Assembly: GCA_948567375.1 (NCBI GenBank)
Contig: OX419761.1
Location: forward strand, 54,314,501-54,378,500
DNA from: Lunularia cruciata
Taxonomy: Eukaryota > Streptophyta > Marchantiopsida > Lunulariales > Lunulariaceae
Length of the DNA stretch: 64,000 bases
Reading direction: 5' to 3'
Shown one piece after another: positions 23,541-34,577 of the stretch. Numbering within the stretch: position 1 is the first letter of the stretch; every line of letters begins with the position of its first letter. Made by a program: the position numbers and the translations under genes. Below the pieces are notes generated by a model. That model was not told the origin of the DNA, did no database searches, and saw only the letters and a program-made list of their open reading frames with translations.

Positions 23541-24460
23541 ATACCCCTCATGTCCTTCTCCATCACGAGAAGTTGACTAGCACTTAACACCAGACTAACA
23601 AATATAAGAATGTCTCCTCTCGCTAATGTTGCAACCACTTGAAACAACTTGGTAAAACCACTAGAAGGATCATTTGCTTGAAAGCAATCTCTAAGGTGCT
23701 CATAAACCATCCCTGAAAAACCTCTTGAGGAAAGGCAAGGGACAGTGCACAATGCCTATGCAAAAAGCAACCTATCAAGACATAAAAGTTGCTCAGGCTG
23801 ATAATCTAAGACCTCCAATGGTAGTCCCTCTATTGCTATAGGATGTAGTGAGAGTATGGAAGAGACAATCTCATCAGTAGGACTCGCCATAGACAAAGGG
23901 TGTAGCGTTTGTGATGCTCTACTAAACTCTCCCGCCTAACCCAATGTCCTACACCATCGTAATTGAGTAGAGTTTGTGGTATCCGATGGTGAAACTTGTC
24001 TCCTAAAACATGTAGCCTTAACTGACTCTTCTTGAAAGGCTGCCAAATCCCCTACTCAAAATTGACAAAATCTAGCAGCCACCTCTCTATGTCGTGCACT
24101 CCCCCCTCTAGCATAACAAAGATACCATCAAGGGAGTAAGAGGAATAGGAACCATGCTAACTTGTCCAAGGGATCACGTGCTAAATGATCAAGTGGTAGG
24201 CAAAAAGCCTGTCTTGCCTCATCATGGAGTGTGTGGACTTATGGAATAGATGTGGACATGGAAAACTAGTCTCAAATAACCCCAAAATGCAACACGCTTG
24301 AGAAGCTAACCACTCCCACGACTCGATTGGTATCCTTGGAAGAGTCAATGACAAAATAGAAGAAGTGTGCTTAATCTCAAGTGTCATTGCCATTGATGTG
24401 GTTGCCCGCCTCATGTGAGTATCCCAAGTGGTCCAATCATAGTCCTTGTGCATCCTTCAC

Positions 24461-24670
24461 ACATAGGTCTTTATTCCTTGCAAGGTAAAGCGTAGATGAT
24501 GCACCGGACATGGTGTATCCCAAGCCGCTCTAAGCGGTCCCACATGGGAAAGTGTAGCCATGGTTAGCACAAGAATAATGATAGTAACACATGATGCTCC
24601 TCTCCATATCTCCCCATACCTGCAAAACCACAACCCCTCACATCCAAACTCACATAAGAAAATTATCTCT
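24461..24670. other. Spacer between the LINE and the AT-rich repeat
   Basis: No feature is recognised; it may include the decayed 5' end of the LINE. Confidence 0.3.
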
Positions 24671-25453
24671 CCAAGCCCTAAAAACTATAAACTCTCATAA
24701 CTCTCAATTTCCATCTCCAAAATTTTCAAACTAAATTCCCATGGAACTTAATCATGAAAACCAATAGTTTAGAAATGAAAACTCCCAACCCATCACTCTC
24801 AATTTGTAATGATTGCTTTAAACCTAAAAAAACCTAAAAATCCTTATAACTTTCTACTCAATTCTCCATAGTCTTCAATCTAGGTACCAATGGACCCAAA
24901 TCAAAAAACCAATAGAGTTGACTATTCACTCGAGTGCTATATGCAAGAGAGCACTCAAAAAGGATACATCTTTCTTCTCACATCTCTCCTTTTCCTCTCC
25001 CGTCTCCACTCTCTCTCTCTCTCGAACGTAACAACAAATATATTAAAGTTTAGGAACTTGAATATATTCTCAAGTATTCTTGATGTAAAAGCCATTGTCT
25101 TGTGATGGTTGTTCTTCACCAAAGAATTGATTATAATTAGTTTATTTTATTTATTCAATTTTGGATAATTTGATCTCTGTATTAGCTCAAATATTTATCT
25201 CATTCTCACTTTGATTTTTATTAATTTAGATATAATAGATAGTGGAAATTAAAGTGTAGTTTAATTTCCATTTTAAAATCCATGTAAGTATTATCTTCAA
25301 ATTTTTTGTTAAACTACTAAAAAATAATTAAATCTTCATATTTTAAAATTAAATATTAATTTTGTATGTTAATTTAATTCTAAAAATTGAATCTAAAATT
25401 TTACACTTGCAAGATGCTTGTAAAAATTATTTACTATCTTCAAATTTAGTACC
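24671..25453 (+). repeat. AT-rich direct repeat, left copy (783 bp)
   Basis: Begins CCAAGCCCTAAAAACTATAA and ends near AATTTAGTACC. It closely matches 29369-30087, with indels. It includes a (TC)n tract near 25010. It is not flanked by TG..CA and contains no coding sequence. It may be an LTR of a poorly marked family or a non-coding element. Confidence 0.8.
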
Positions 25454-25514
25454 TAACGGGTAAACAAAGAAGATTGAATCATTACCTAGACGGGTAACAC
25501 TCTTTGTAGGAGAA

Positions 25515-25943
25515 TATCAAGAAGCAATTGAGTAGCGGGTGATACAATTAACTCATTATGATGTAATCTTAGGCATGCCATGGATGGAACATAACAATCC
25601 TAGGGTAGCTTGGAGGAAGAAAGTAGTGAGAACCCACCAATGGTCAATCACTCAGGTTAAAGAAAAATCACCCAAGCAGGATATGCCTCTATATGTCATA
25701 GGGACGGCAACTATCTGTAAGACCAATAAATGTTTCATAGGTCTAATAAGAGAAGTCCATAGTGCACAACTTGATGGACAAGTTCCCAAGAAATTGAAGG
25801 TTGTGGTAGATGAATTTCAAGATGTCTTTCTTGATAATCTACCCTCAAGATTACCACCAAAAAGGAGAGTAGATCATAAACTTGAGACACTCCCGAAGAA
25901 GACACCTCCTTGTAAGGGCCCCATATCGCATATCACCTCATGA
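25515..25943 (+). pseudogene. Chromovirus protease C-terminus and protease-RT linker
   Basis: The frame gives HYDVILGMPWMEHNNPRVAW, the conserved end of the gypsy aspartic protease (DVILGMxWL). The linker leading to RT follows, with EFQDVFLDNLPSRLPPKR. The catalytic DSG part of the protease is missing, cut off by the truncation at about 25454. Confidence 0.85.
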
Positions 25944-26660
25944 GTTGGAAGAGTGTTAGACTCAAATTGAGGAGATGCTGCAGAAGGGGTTCATCCAACC
26001 TAGTGTATCACTACATGGGGCTCCTATCTTGTTTGTGAAGAAGAAAGATGGTACAATGCGCATGTGCATTGACTATCGGAGTCTCAATCAGCAAACAATG
26101 AAGAACAAATACCCCTTACCTCACATGGATGACGTGTTTGATCAACTTTATGGAGCGAGATACTTCACCAAATTGGACTTGTGGAACAATTACAATCAAA
26201 TCCAAATTGCAGAGGAGGATGTGTACAAAACTAGCTTTCGAACGAGGTATAGCCACTTTGAGTATCTTGTGATGCCTTTTGGCCTCACCAATGCACCTGC
26301 CACTTTCATGAGTCTAATGAATGACATATTTCATCCATACTTGGATAATTTTGTGATCGTCTTCTTGGATGATATCTTAGTATATAATAGCATGATGATG
26401 GAACACAAATAACATCTATGAGAGGTCCTCCAGATTCTAAGACAAAATTGATTGTATGTCGAAATCTCAAAGTGTGAGTTTGGCAAGTCTAAAGTAGACT
26501 ACTTGGGGCATAGAGTAAGTGCAGAGTGCATTCAAGTATTGACAGATAAAATAGAGGTCATTCAAAAATGGTGTGCCCTAGAAGATCAGACTCAACTCAA
26601 GAGCTTCTTGGGGTTGACGGGATTCGATTCTATCATAGATTTGTCAAGGACTTCTCCAAG
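25944..26660 (+). pseudogene. Chromovirus reverse transcriptase
   Basis: The frame 25975-26412 contains the RT blocks [34 protein letters not shown] and [13 protein letters not shown], and the catalytic FLDDILVY. A stop at 26410 separates it from YVEISKCEFG..VDYLGHRVS, the end of the RT domain (26452-26676). RT copies element RNA into DNA in intact relatives. In LDLWNNYNQ the usual SG.. has changed, one of many signs of decay. Confidence 0.92.
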
Positions 26661-27300
26661 GTTGCACAGCCTTTGACGGCACTACTTGGCAAGGGGAAGA
26701 AGTGGACATAGGGAACCGCACAAGAGTTGGACTTTCAAGAATTGAAAGCCGCCTTGCTACATGCACCAATCTTGAAGTGGTATGACCCAAAACGACCAAT
26801 CAAGTTGGCTGTAGATGCATCAAGCATAGCAATAGGAGCAATTACAACAAGAGTGGCATGACGGATGACATCCAATTGCATATTTCTCTCAAAAGTTGTT
26901 AATGGCAGAGCGCAACTACCACACCACAAAATGAGAAGAGTTGGCTATTGTTTTGGCAACCAAGCATTGGGAGCACTATATGGGCAAGAAAGCATTTGTA
27001 GTAGAGATAGACCACAAACCTCTAGTCTACCTCAAGACGTAGAAGGATATATCTTGTCGCCAGATTTGGTGGGTAGAGTGGCAAAAACGCTTCAACATGT
27101 CAATAACCTACATGGAAGGTAAGAAGCAACTTGCAGATGCATTCACCCGCATGCCAATGGCAAACAACTTGGTGGCAGAGGTTAAGATTAACCTTGAATT
27201 CTGGCCAAAGATTCTGGCTATTACAAAAACTTATCCATAGATTGTAGAAGTGCAATCATCCAAAGGCATCACCAGCACCTAAGGACTCACCTTTTGTGAT
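26661..27300 (+). pseudogene. Chromovirus RNase H remnant
   Basis: Translations in shifting frames give KPLTALLGKGKKW (RT-RNase H connection), a LAVDASSIAIGA-like active-site start near 26805, a HPIAYFSQKL-like block near 26870 and a KHWEHYMGKKAFVVEIDHKPLVYL-like block near 26960-27030. Several frameshifts separate these. The end near 27120-27180 leads to the integrase. Confidence 0.8.
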
Positions 27301-28180
27301 GGCAGATTATGGATCCCAAATATCCTAGAATTACGTACTACCATTTTAGCAAAATGTCATGATTTGGCCATTGTAGGTCATGTCGGAGTGGACAAGGCCT
27401 TGGATGCAGTTCAGCACCATTACCATTGGCCCAAGATGAGCAACGACGTGATGGACTACGTGCGGAGCTGCCTACTTTGTCAACATAACAAAGCTTCTAA
27501 TCAAGCTCTTGTAGGGCTTCTTCAACCTCTCCCCATGCCTACCCAACGTTGGGAACAAGTGAGTATGGATCTTGTCTGTGAATTATCCAAGACCACCTCA
27601 AGGTTTGATGCTATCGTGGTCTTTGTGGACCGGCTCAGCAAAATGATTCATGTTGCCCTACCACCAAGGATGTGACCGCTCCACAACCAGCTCAATTATA
27701 CTTAGATGCAATCTTCTCTCACCATGGCTTGTCTAGAGTACTTATCACCAATAGAGGCACTCAATTCACCAATTTGTTTTGGCAAACACTCTTTGGTTTC
27801 TTCAAAACCAAGTTTGTTATGTCCACAACTTACCACACACAAACAGATGGCCAAACAGAGCAAGCTAATCGCACGATTGAAGACATGTTATGTGGCTTCA
27901 CCTTAGAAGAGCAAGAGAGGTGGGACACCCTACTCCCGTTGGTGGAATTTGCTTACAACAATTCAATGAATGCATCCACCCAAGTCACTTTGTTCTTCCT
28001 CATGTATGGTGAGCATCCCTTCACACCTTCTAGCTTGATGAAGATCCGTCCAGTGGCTACCAAGGTCAACATAGTCAACACATTTGTTTCTAGAATCCAA
28101 CATGGTGTGGAGAACGCCAAGCATAGATTACAGATTGCACAAAATTGACAAAAGCAGTATGTTGATGCACATCGTAAGCA
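27301..28180 (+). pseudogene. Chromovirus integrase
   Basis: The zinc-binding N-terminus is H-HCC: AIVGHVGVDKALDAVQHHYHWP..SCLLCQ (27364-27490). The core has Asp in SMDLVCELSK and a changed second site, ITNRGTQF, where intact enzymes have SDRGxQF, so a catalytic Asp is replaced by Asn. The Glu site TEQANRTIE is kept. A stop at 27673 and a frame change split the core. RWDTLLPLVEFAYNNS follows as usual. Confidence 0.92.
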
Positions 28181-28620
28181 CATGGAGTTCAATGTTGGAG
28201 ATCAAGTGTGGCTATTGACAACCAACCTCATATTAGTTGGACTTCGTAAGCTCAAACCTTGTTTTATTGGGTCTTTCTTGATTCTTTGTCTTGTCGACGC
28301 TGTGGCCTATCACCTAGAGCTACCACCACACATGAAGATCCATCTAGTGTTCCATGTTTCCCTATTACGCAGATATGCTCCCCAATCAGGCCAGGGTCAT
28401 TCCACACAAGACATTTAACCTTGTCCGACACTCATTGATGGCATAGAGGAATATGAAGTAGAGCATATTCTCCAAAAATGCATGCGTGTTACTCGCCTTC
28501 CGTGGGTGGACTATCTAGTATAGTGGAAAGGTTACCCCCTCTATGAAGCAACATGGGAGCCTGCTGCCAATTTGATACATGCATTGGTGTTGGTGCAAGC
28601 ATTTGAGCAACAATTGCCAT
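28181..28620 (+). pseudogene. Chromovirus integrase C-terminus (GPY/F-like) and chromodomain
   Basis: 28182-28418 gives FNVGDQVWLLTTNL..LKPCFIGSFLIL and FHVSLLRRY, the integrase C-terminal module. From about 28440 the frame reads EEYEVEHILQ..WVDYLV, a stop, then WKGYPLYEATWEPAANL. This is a chromodomain fold signature (YEVExIL, YLVKWKGY, TWEP). In chromoviruses this domain guides integration toward modified chromatin. One stop lies in the chromodomain. Confidence 0.88.
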
Positions 28621-28637
28621 CAAGGACATTGCATCTT

Positions 28638-28650
28638 AAAAGGAAGGAGG
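28638..28650 (+). other. Polypurine tract of the chromovirus
   Basis: AAAAGGAAGGAGG lies two bases before the LTR start. It is a standard plus-strand primer tract and marks the following LTR as the 3' LTR. Confidence 0.8.
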
Positions 28651-28652
28651 TC

Positions 28653-29368
28653 TATAATACCAAGAGCTAGCCATATGATCTAGATGTGAAATTTGGTTTG
28701 GTAACATCTAGAATAATTTTATACATGATGGTCAAAATAGATCAGATAGAAATATCACCAAAAGAGTACTACTAATAAAGTAGAAACCAAAATAGACTTG
28801 AGAACCTTAGAACCAATAGCTATACATATGATTTAAATGTGAGAACTGGTTTGGTAACATCTGGAAGATGTTACACATGATGGACTAAATAGATTAGAAA
28901 GAGGTATCACCAAAATAGAGTAGGAACCAAAATATGCCTAAAATCTTTGAAGGCAATTTTGAAGGCCTAAACAGATGAATTAAGCCTCAAAAATGTGCAA
29001 TTCCTCCCTCATTGAAGGAAAGGTTGGCCTTCCTTCCTCCTGGTTTGTCTTGTTGAGAGCTTTCCAATGGTACCTTACTCACATGATTGTGAGACTCTTA
29101 CAGGAAGATTCCCTAAAAGATTCCCTCTAGTCAAAGATTGTTTGACCAACCAGATAAGACCTAGACCAACATGTCACCCATCCAAGTAAGTAGTCCAAGG
29201 GTGGAGCTTGCTGACATGTCACCTATCTGTGTGCATAATCCTATGGTGGAGCTTCCTTGGAGGAGATCCTCTTTGTCTATATAATAAAGAGAAGGTGTTC
29301 CTTTGGGGCATTGAATGTTGAGTCCGTAATCTGTACTTTCTCTCTTCTCTTGTCCTCGGAGTATTACA
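28653..29368 (+). repeat. 3' LTR of the chromovirus (716 bp) with duplicated U3 unit
   Basis: Starts TATAATACC (TG changed to TA) and ends GTATTACA. Two tandem copies of a unit of about 145 bp (about 28658-28802 and 28803-28950) share CCATATGAT, TTGGTTTGGTAACATCT and ATCACCAAAA blocks. Its end abuts the AT-rich repeat copy exactly. Confidence 0.88.
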
Positions 29369-30087
29369 CCAAGTCCTAAAAATTATAAACTCTCATAACT
29401 TTCAATTTCCATCTCCAAAATTTTCAAACTAAATTCCCATGGAACTTAATCATGAAAACCAAGAGTTTAGAAATGAAAACTCCCAACCCATCACTCTCAA
29501 TTTGTAATGATTGCTTTAAACCTAAAAATCCTTATAACCTTCTACTCAATTCTCCATAGTCTTCAATCTAGGTACCAATGGAACCAAAATCAAAAAACAA
29601 ATAGAATTGACTATTCACTCGAGTGTTATATGCAAGAGAGCACTCAAAAAGGATACATCTTTCCTCTCACATCTCTCCTTTTTCTCTCACGTCTCCACAC
29701 ACTCTCTCTCAAACTTAACAACAAATATATTAAAGTTTAGTGACTTTAATATATTCTCAAGTATTCTTGATGTAAAAGCAACTGTCTTGTGATGGTTGTT
29801 CTTTACCAAAGAATTTATTATAATTAGTTTATTTTGTTTATTGAATAATTTTGGATAATTTGATCTCTATATTAGCTCAAATATTTATCTCATTCTCACT
29901 TTGATTTTTATTAATTTAGATATAATAGACAGTGGAAATTAAAGTGTAGTTTAATTTCCATTTTAAAATCCATGTAAATATTATCTTCAAATTTTTTTTA
30001 TGTTAATTTAATTCTCAAAAATGAATCTAAAATTTTACACTTGCAAGACGCTTGTAAAACTTATTTACCATCTTCAAATTTAGTACC
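29369..30087 (+). repeat. AT-rich direct repeat, right copy (719 bp)
   Basis: Matches 24671-25453 in the same orientation, with a deletion of several tens of bases in its last quarter. It starts at the base after the chromovirus LTR, so its left end is also an insertion junction. Confidence 0.8.
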
Positions 30088-30431
30088 TTTATCTCTCTTA
30101 TAGTTATTTTGATCTAACTTACAAACACCAATATCTACTTTCTCACCGTCTATACCACGCTGATATACTTATATAATTTTTTTCTTGTATCAAAGGTATG
30201 GCAAGTGATATTCTCACTGCAGGTATTAAATATCCTAGATATAAGCCTTTACTTTTATTACTTACTTGAAGTTATGACTTCACTCATGTTATGAGATAGC
30301 ATAGCTAGTGGTAATAGAAACATTCACTATTTTAATATTGACAAGAAAAATATCTTTTAGTTTAACAAATTTAAGCTCACCTTAGATTCTCAATCATATT
30401 TCATTGAATAGCATCTTTCTTTGGATGAACC

Positions 30432-30515
30432 ACTTCATCCCCTTACGAATAATAACTCCAATTACTAACTAGTACTTCATCCCCTTACGAATAATAACTC
30501 CAATTACTAACTAGT
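30432..30515. repeat. 42-bp perfect tandem duplication
   Basis: Two adjacent identical copies beginning ACTTCATCCCCTTACGAATA. Identity suggests a recent slippage or repair event. Confidence 0.9.
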
Positions 30516-31326
30516 CACGGATGTATAAGCGTTGATAAAACAAAATTAAAATTAAAATTGGGCAATTAGGTAGTAGATTCATTATTTGAGGACCCTACAT
30601 GGGTAAGGGAATCTATCTCAAGTCTGAATTAACTTGCTCATATGTAGAGATAACAATCAAGTTCGATCAATTATAAGTTTGAATCTAGTGAGCTTACAGT
30701 GCAGCCTAGTAGAGATCAAGATAAGTTTATATAGGTTGCTATTAAGGAAAAAATTTATTATTTATTTATTTGTTTTTGAGTTTGAATCTGGTGAGCTTAT
30801 AGTGAAGCCTAGTCGAGATCAACATAAGTTTATATTGCATGGCGTTAAGGAGAAAAAAATTTATATGTATGTAGAGTGTATGAACTACAAAATTTTAAAC
30901 TTCAACAACATACTAGATTAACATTTAAGACATCTCGTTGAGCAAAATAATATTAATTTTTTGGAACTCTCTCGTTGCCATATATGAAGCCACTTGCAAA
31001 CGTTGCTACGTCAAAACAAATCTACGAACAAAATTCTAGATTTTGAATTATGTCCAACATCAATATGCTCAATCTAGAAGAAAAATACACATCATTGCTT
31101 TATCATACTCTAGTATCATCCTAAAATTGACGACTAATAAAATAATAACCTCTATTGGGACCTAGAGAAACGTAAATCCTTATTTATAGAATGATACCTT
31201 GTTTTGAGAAAAAAAAAATGCAGTAAGCACCTATTAGAAGACCACACAAATAATAATAGAATTTATTTTCTATCAAAATTAAAAAGAGCCAAGCTATCTA
31301 GACCCGCCATAAAATTGCTTTCGATA

Positions 31327-31870
31327 AATGTAGTGGACAAAATCTACTTGCTAACATAAAGGATGTATTGCTAAATGATTAATTCTGAAGGAGATTCATT
31401 CCTTTTACTTGTTTTGCCTAAATTTTAGCTAAAGAAATTTAGTAACAATATTTTCTTATCAGAAAATGTTTTTTTATCAAGAAATTAAAGTATGAAATCC
31501 ACATAGCATCATTCTTCATTTAGCTTATTAGAAAATGTGTATAATTGTCTACAAATTGCACTCACTCAATGTAGATATATATTATCAAAATTATCAAAAT
31601 CGATTAATGTAGTGGACAAAATCTACTTGCTAACATAAAGGATGTATTGCTAAATGATTAATTCTGAAGGAGATTCATTCCTTTTACTTGTTTTGCCTAA
31701 ATTTTAGCTAAAGAAATTTAGTAACAATATTTTCTTATCAGAAAATGTTTTTTATCAAGAAATTAAAGTATGAAATCCACATAGCATCATTCTTCATTTA
31801 GCTTATTAGAAAATGTGTATAATTGTCTACAAATTGCACTCACTCAATGTAGATATATATTATCAAAATT
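31327..31870. repeat. Tandem duplication, period about 279 bp
   Basis: Copies start at AATGTAGTGGACAAAATCTA at 31327 and 31606 and remain almost identical to about 31590 and 31870. The visible difference is one T in a T-run. A short TTATCAAAAT repeat lies at the junction, consistent with slippage or unequal exchange. Confidence 0.9.
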
Positions 31871-32334
31871 TTACTGTCAAGTTTTGACGACCACCACTAA
31901 ATTCTTGATACTAAGTTTTTCATATATATTATTTATCATTGAAAACACGTGATTAACCCTAGGGTCTCATTTTTACCTAACAAAATAATTTTTAACTATA
32001 TATTATACTAATTTGGAATTTTCTCTGTCTAATTACACAATTTACCTCCAATAACTCCAAAAAGGAAGACTTGATTTTCTCTTCCTTTCTTAATTATGAA
32101 AATTTCAATTTAGTTCTTGTTAATTTATTTACTTCTATCTTCCTAAAAGTCATATTCTTTTATCACCTTTCTTCAAGAAGCCAAATTTCTTATAGCTCCA
32201 AATTGTTGAAACAAATAAACCAATACACACCGTTATGACGATCATTTATAATAACAAGGTTATACTCTTCAATCATGATCTTCCCTCTCTTCTTGATATC
32301 CAAGCTTGGGAAATTCTAGTGAAAAAGGCGATCA

Positions 32335-32455
32335 CATTAAACACATGAATGAAGGATTGGAAGATCCCATCAAATGAATGAAGGATTGGAAGATCCCATC
32401 AAGTACAAGGGAGAGACCAAAGAGGTAAAATGGAGCTAGGCCCCCATAGTATCGA
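32335..32455. repeat. Short match to the 3' end region of the LINE
   Basis: A GAATGAAGGATTGGAAGATC segment occurs twice in tandem, then AGGTAAAATGGAGCTAGGCC. The same two blocks occur at 20025-20095, at the tail end of the minus-strand LINE. Probably a small third LINE-derived fragment. Confidence 0.5.
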
Positions 32456-33800
32456 AACTAGTTTTCATTCTCGGAGTGGGTTCTTATCATTTTTGAACTT
32501 GATCTCAATCAACATAATTTGAACGTTTCATTACACACTCCTTTCTGGAGCATGTTCAACTTACCTTTGTATTATTATTCTTGAAGTTCATGCGGAGTAT
32601 AAGGTTGATCTAATTTTGCGAAACATGTTTAACAATAACCACCACGTGAAGTATAAAGTTCTTTGAGAATTAGTGGTTCATAGTATTAATTGGAAGTCAT
32701 TTCGTCAACTTTGAAATTTGATGGAAGATACCCAAGAGTTTAAAAACTTAAGAAAGTTATCGAAGAATCTAAAAACCAACGCATGACAAAGTTCATCAAT
32801 TAAAGGAAAAACAATGTAATAGTACTCAATCACCACAATAAAATAAAATTGAAAGATATTCTAGAAATACTAAAGAAGTATATTATATGACATTTTGAAG
32901 CACACGAGAACCCTTTTCAGTGGTCTACTACCATACTTGAATTGTAAAGTTGTGAGGAATTTTCTTAAAGATTACATAACTTGAAAGTTGAGTTAATGAC
33001 TAATTTCTCTATACGTAAGCTTATACCTTAGGCTTTGCATTTAAATTATATTCCATTTGATGCTTTGTCTTCCTTCTATATTATCCGCACATACTTGGAT
33101 AGTGGTTTCAAAATAAATCTTAATATTCAATGAAAAAAATAAAATTTAATATCTGTATTAGTTTGAAAATAAATAGATTTTCTCATATATTTGATACCTT
33201 AGTGTATTTCGAGATGGCTAATAATTTGAGTTGGCAATATGTTCAAAATTATACTATTTAAAATAAATAGATGATAATAATGAGACATGTTATATGTAAT
33301 CATTATATAAGAACTAAGATAGATAAGAATGTTTTGAACCAGTCCTGACTAACACAAAATTCGCAAAATGGTCGGTGATAGATTATCCTTATAACATAAG
33401 TATCTTAACTTGGTCAATGAATCAATAATTTATAAAACATAATGAACATTCGCTAATACTAATGATAAGCTTCTTTATTGAGAACCAAAATATTCCCCAA
33501 ATTTGATTTAAAATTATAATTTATTGTCTTAAATCATGGTAAATAGAGAGAGTGAGAATGGAGTTAAAATAACGAGGTAAAACAAAGTTCTTTTTGACAT
33601 ATATATTTATTTGGAAACGAAGAATAAGTCTCAAAGAGCATGATTCAAAATTCAAAGAACGAAAGAAAGAAATTGAGTCTTGTGACACTATTGAATGAAT
33701 GAAATCCAAAGTGAAGAAATTATAAGTTATTAGACACTAAAATATAGATAAAGAATGACACTATATTTTCCACAAAATTCTAACTTCGACTTGTGAAAGT

Positions 33801-34577
33801 ACTCTCATAACGGAGAGTAAGTTCGATAGGAGAACTACTTTACCGAGATGTGTGCGTCCTTTTGACAAAGCGGAACGAAACCCCGTGTCTTATCCATCTC
33901 CACTCTTCATCTTTTCCTTCCGATTCCTTCAGAAGAGAGCATTCTCTCCTTCTCTCTCTTCTCGGTCCTTCCTTCCACATCGGTGGTGGAGGTGGGGCTT
34001 GGTTACCTGCCCTTCTGGGATTCATTCATTCCCGTTCATTTGCTTCGAATTCTCAATTTCAACTCCGCGAAATTCGTGCTACGACCACATGACTCCATCG
34101 TCCAGTAGGCCCGGGATGATGTATTGTCCTTTCCCCTCATTCTTTTGATTCCCGGGGCCGCATGTTTTCGATATGTTTTTTAACAGTTTTTGCGTGATTT
34201 TGTGGTTGAGTTTAGAGTATTGTGAATGATGGCAAGTTGGGGGTTTAGAAGTCGGGAGTAAGCAGATGTTAATGACGATGGAGTGTATTCGGGTGGTGTT
34301 ACGGCAGGAGATGGTTTGGTCGAATTTGACGGTATATTTTGGTTGGAATACGTGGAATTTGACCTAGAAAGTTGACGTGAAGTTTGTTGCTTCGGCTGGT
34401 GGTGGATGATTGGCAGTGGAGGAATTTGAGTTATGTGTGGAATTTGCAATTTTCGAACAGAGCACGTTCACCCGGTGAATACTTGGCCACTGTTGCGCGT
34501 GAGTAAGGTGACTGTGGAAAAAGAAAGAAAACTCCCAAATTACGAATTATAGAAGTTAGGAGGCGCTGCATTCTGCA
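33801..34577 (+). promoter_or_regulatory. Upstream region and 5' UTR of the FTSH11-type gene
   Basis: Base composition changes sharply from AT-rich intergenic DNA at about 33.8 kb. A pyrimidine-rich stretch (about 33890-33980) is typical of plant promoters and leaders. An in-frame TAG at 34557 shows the coding frame cannot extend upstream of 34578. Open frames such as 33850-34148 are probably leader sequence. No precise start site can be given. Confidence 0.5.

Larger units (their letters stand above)
20030..24460 (-). mobile_element. LINE (non-LTR retrotransposon), decayed, interrupted by two solo LTRs
   Basis: Reading from right to left on the minus strand: an N-terminal region (ARGGSARHREVAARFC near 24070-24110); the RT start SRGFSGMVYEHLRDCF (about 23730); RPIAIGEIFLCLVS (22760-22800); FGVGTYGGCEAISLGIRELL and LQVDVENAFNSISR (about 21970-22110); PSYVFPSLAYDTHIVG at the catalytic-box position (about 21770; YDT for the usual ADDT); FDRKIMGIFGDIIGLGTFE (21340); and a C-terminal Cys-His motif CECGSTLD..HMTQC..HDAIRD (about 20650-20760). 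Frameshifts and stops are frequent. Solo LTRs at 22170-22755 and 22806-23540 split the RT. Confidence 0.85.
25454..29368 (+). mobile_element. Ty3/gypsy chromovirus, 5'-truncated, decayed
   Basis: Order on the + strand: protease end, RT, RNase H, integrase, chromodomain, polypurine tract, 3' LTR. Gag and the 5' LTR are missing. The chromodomain after integrase places it among chromoviruses. Its 3' LTR matches the two solo LTRs at 22.2-23.5 kb, so the family has been active repeatedly here. Frameshifts and stops occur in every domain. Confidence 0.9.
30088..33800. other. AT-rich intergenic DNA with local tandem duplications
   Basis: No gene was recognised. Contents: a 42-bp tandem duplication (30432-30515), a near-identical tandem duplication with a period of about 279 bp (31327-31870), and a short LINE-tail match (about 32335-32455). 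Open frames are short and AT-driven. Confidence 0.6.
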
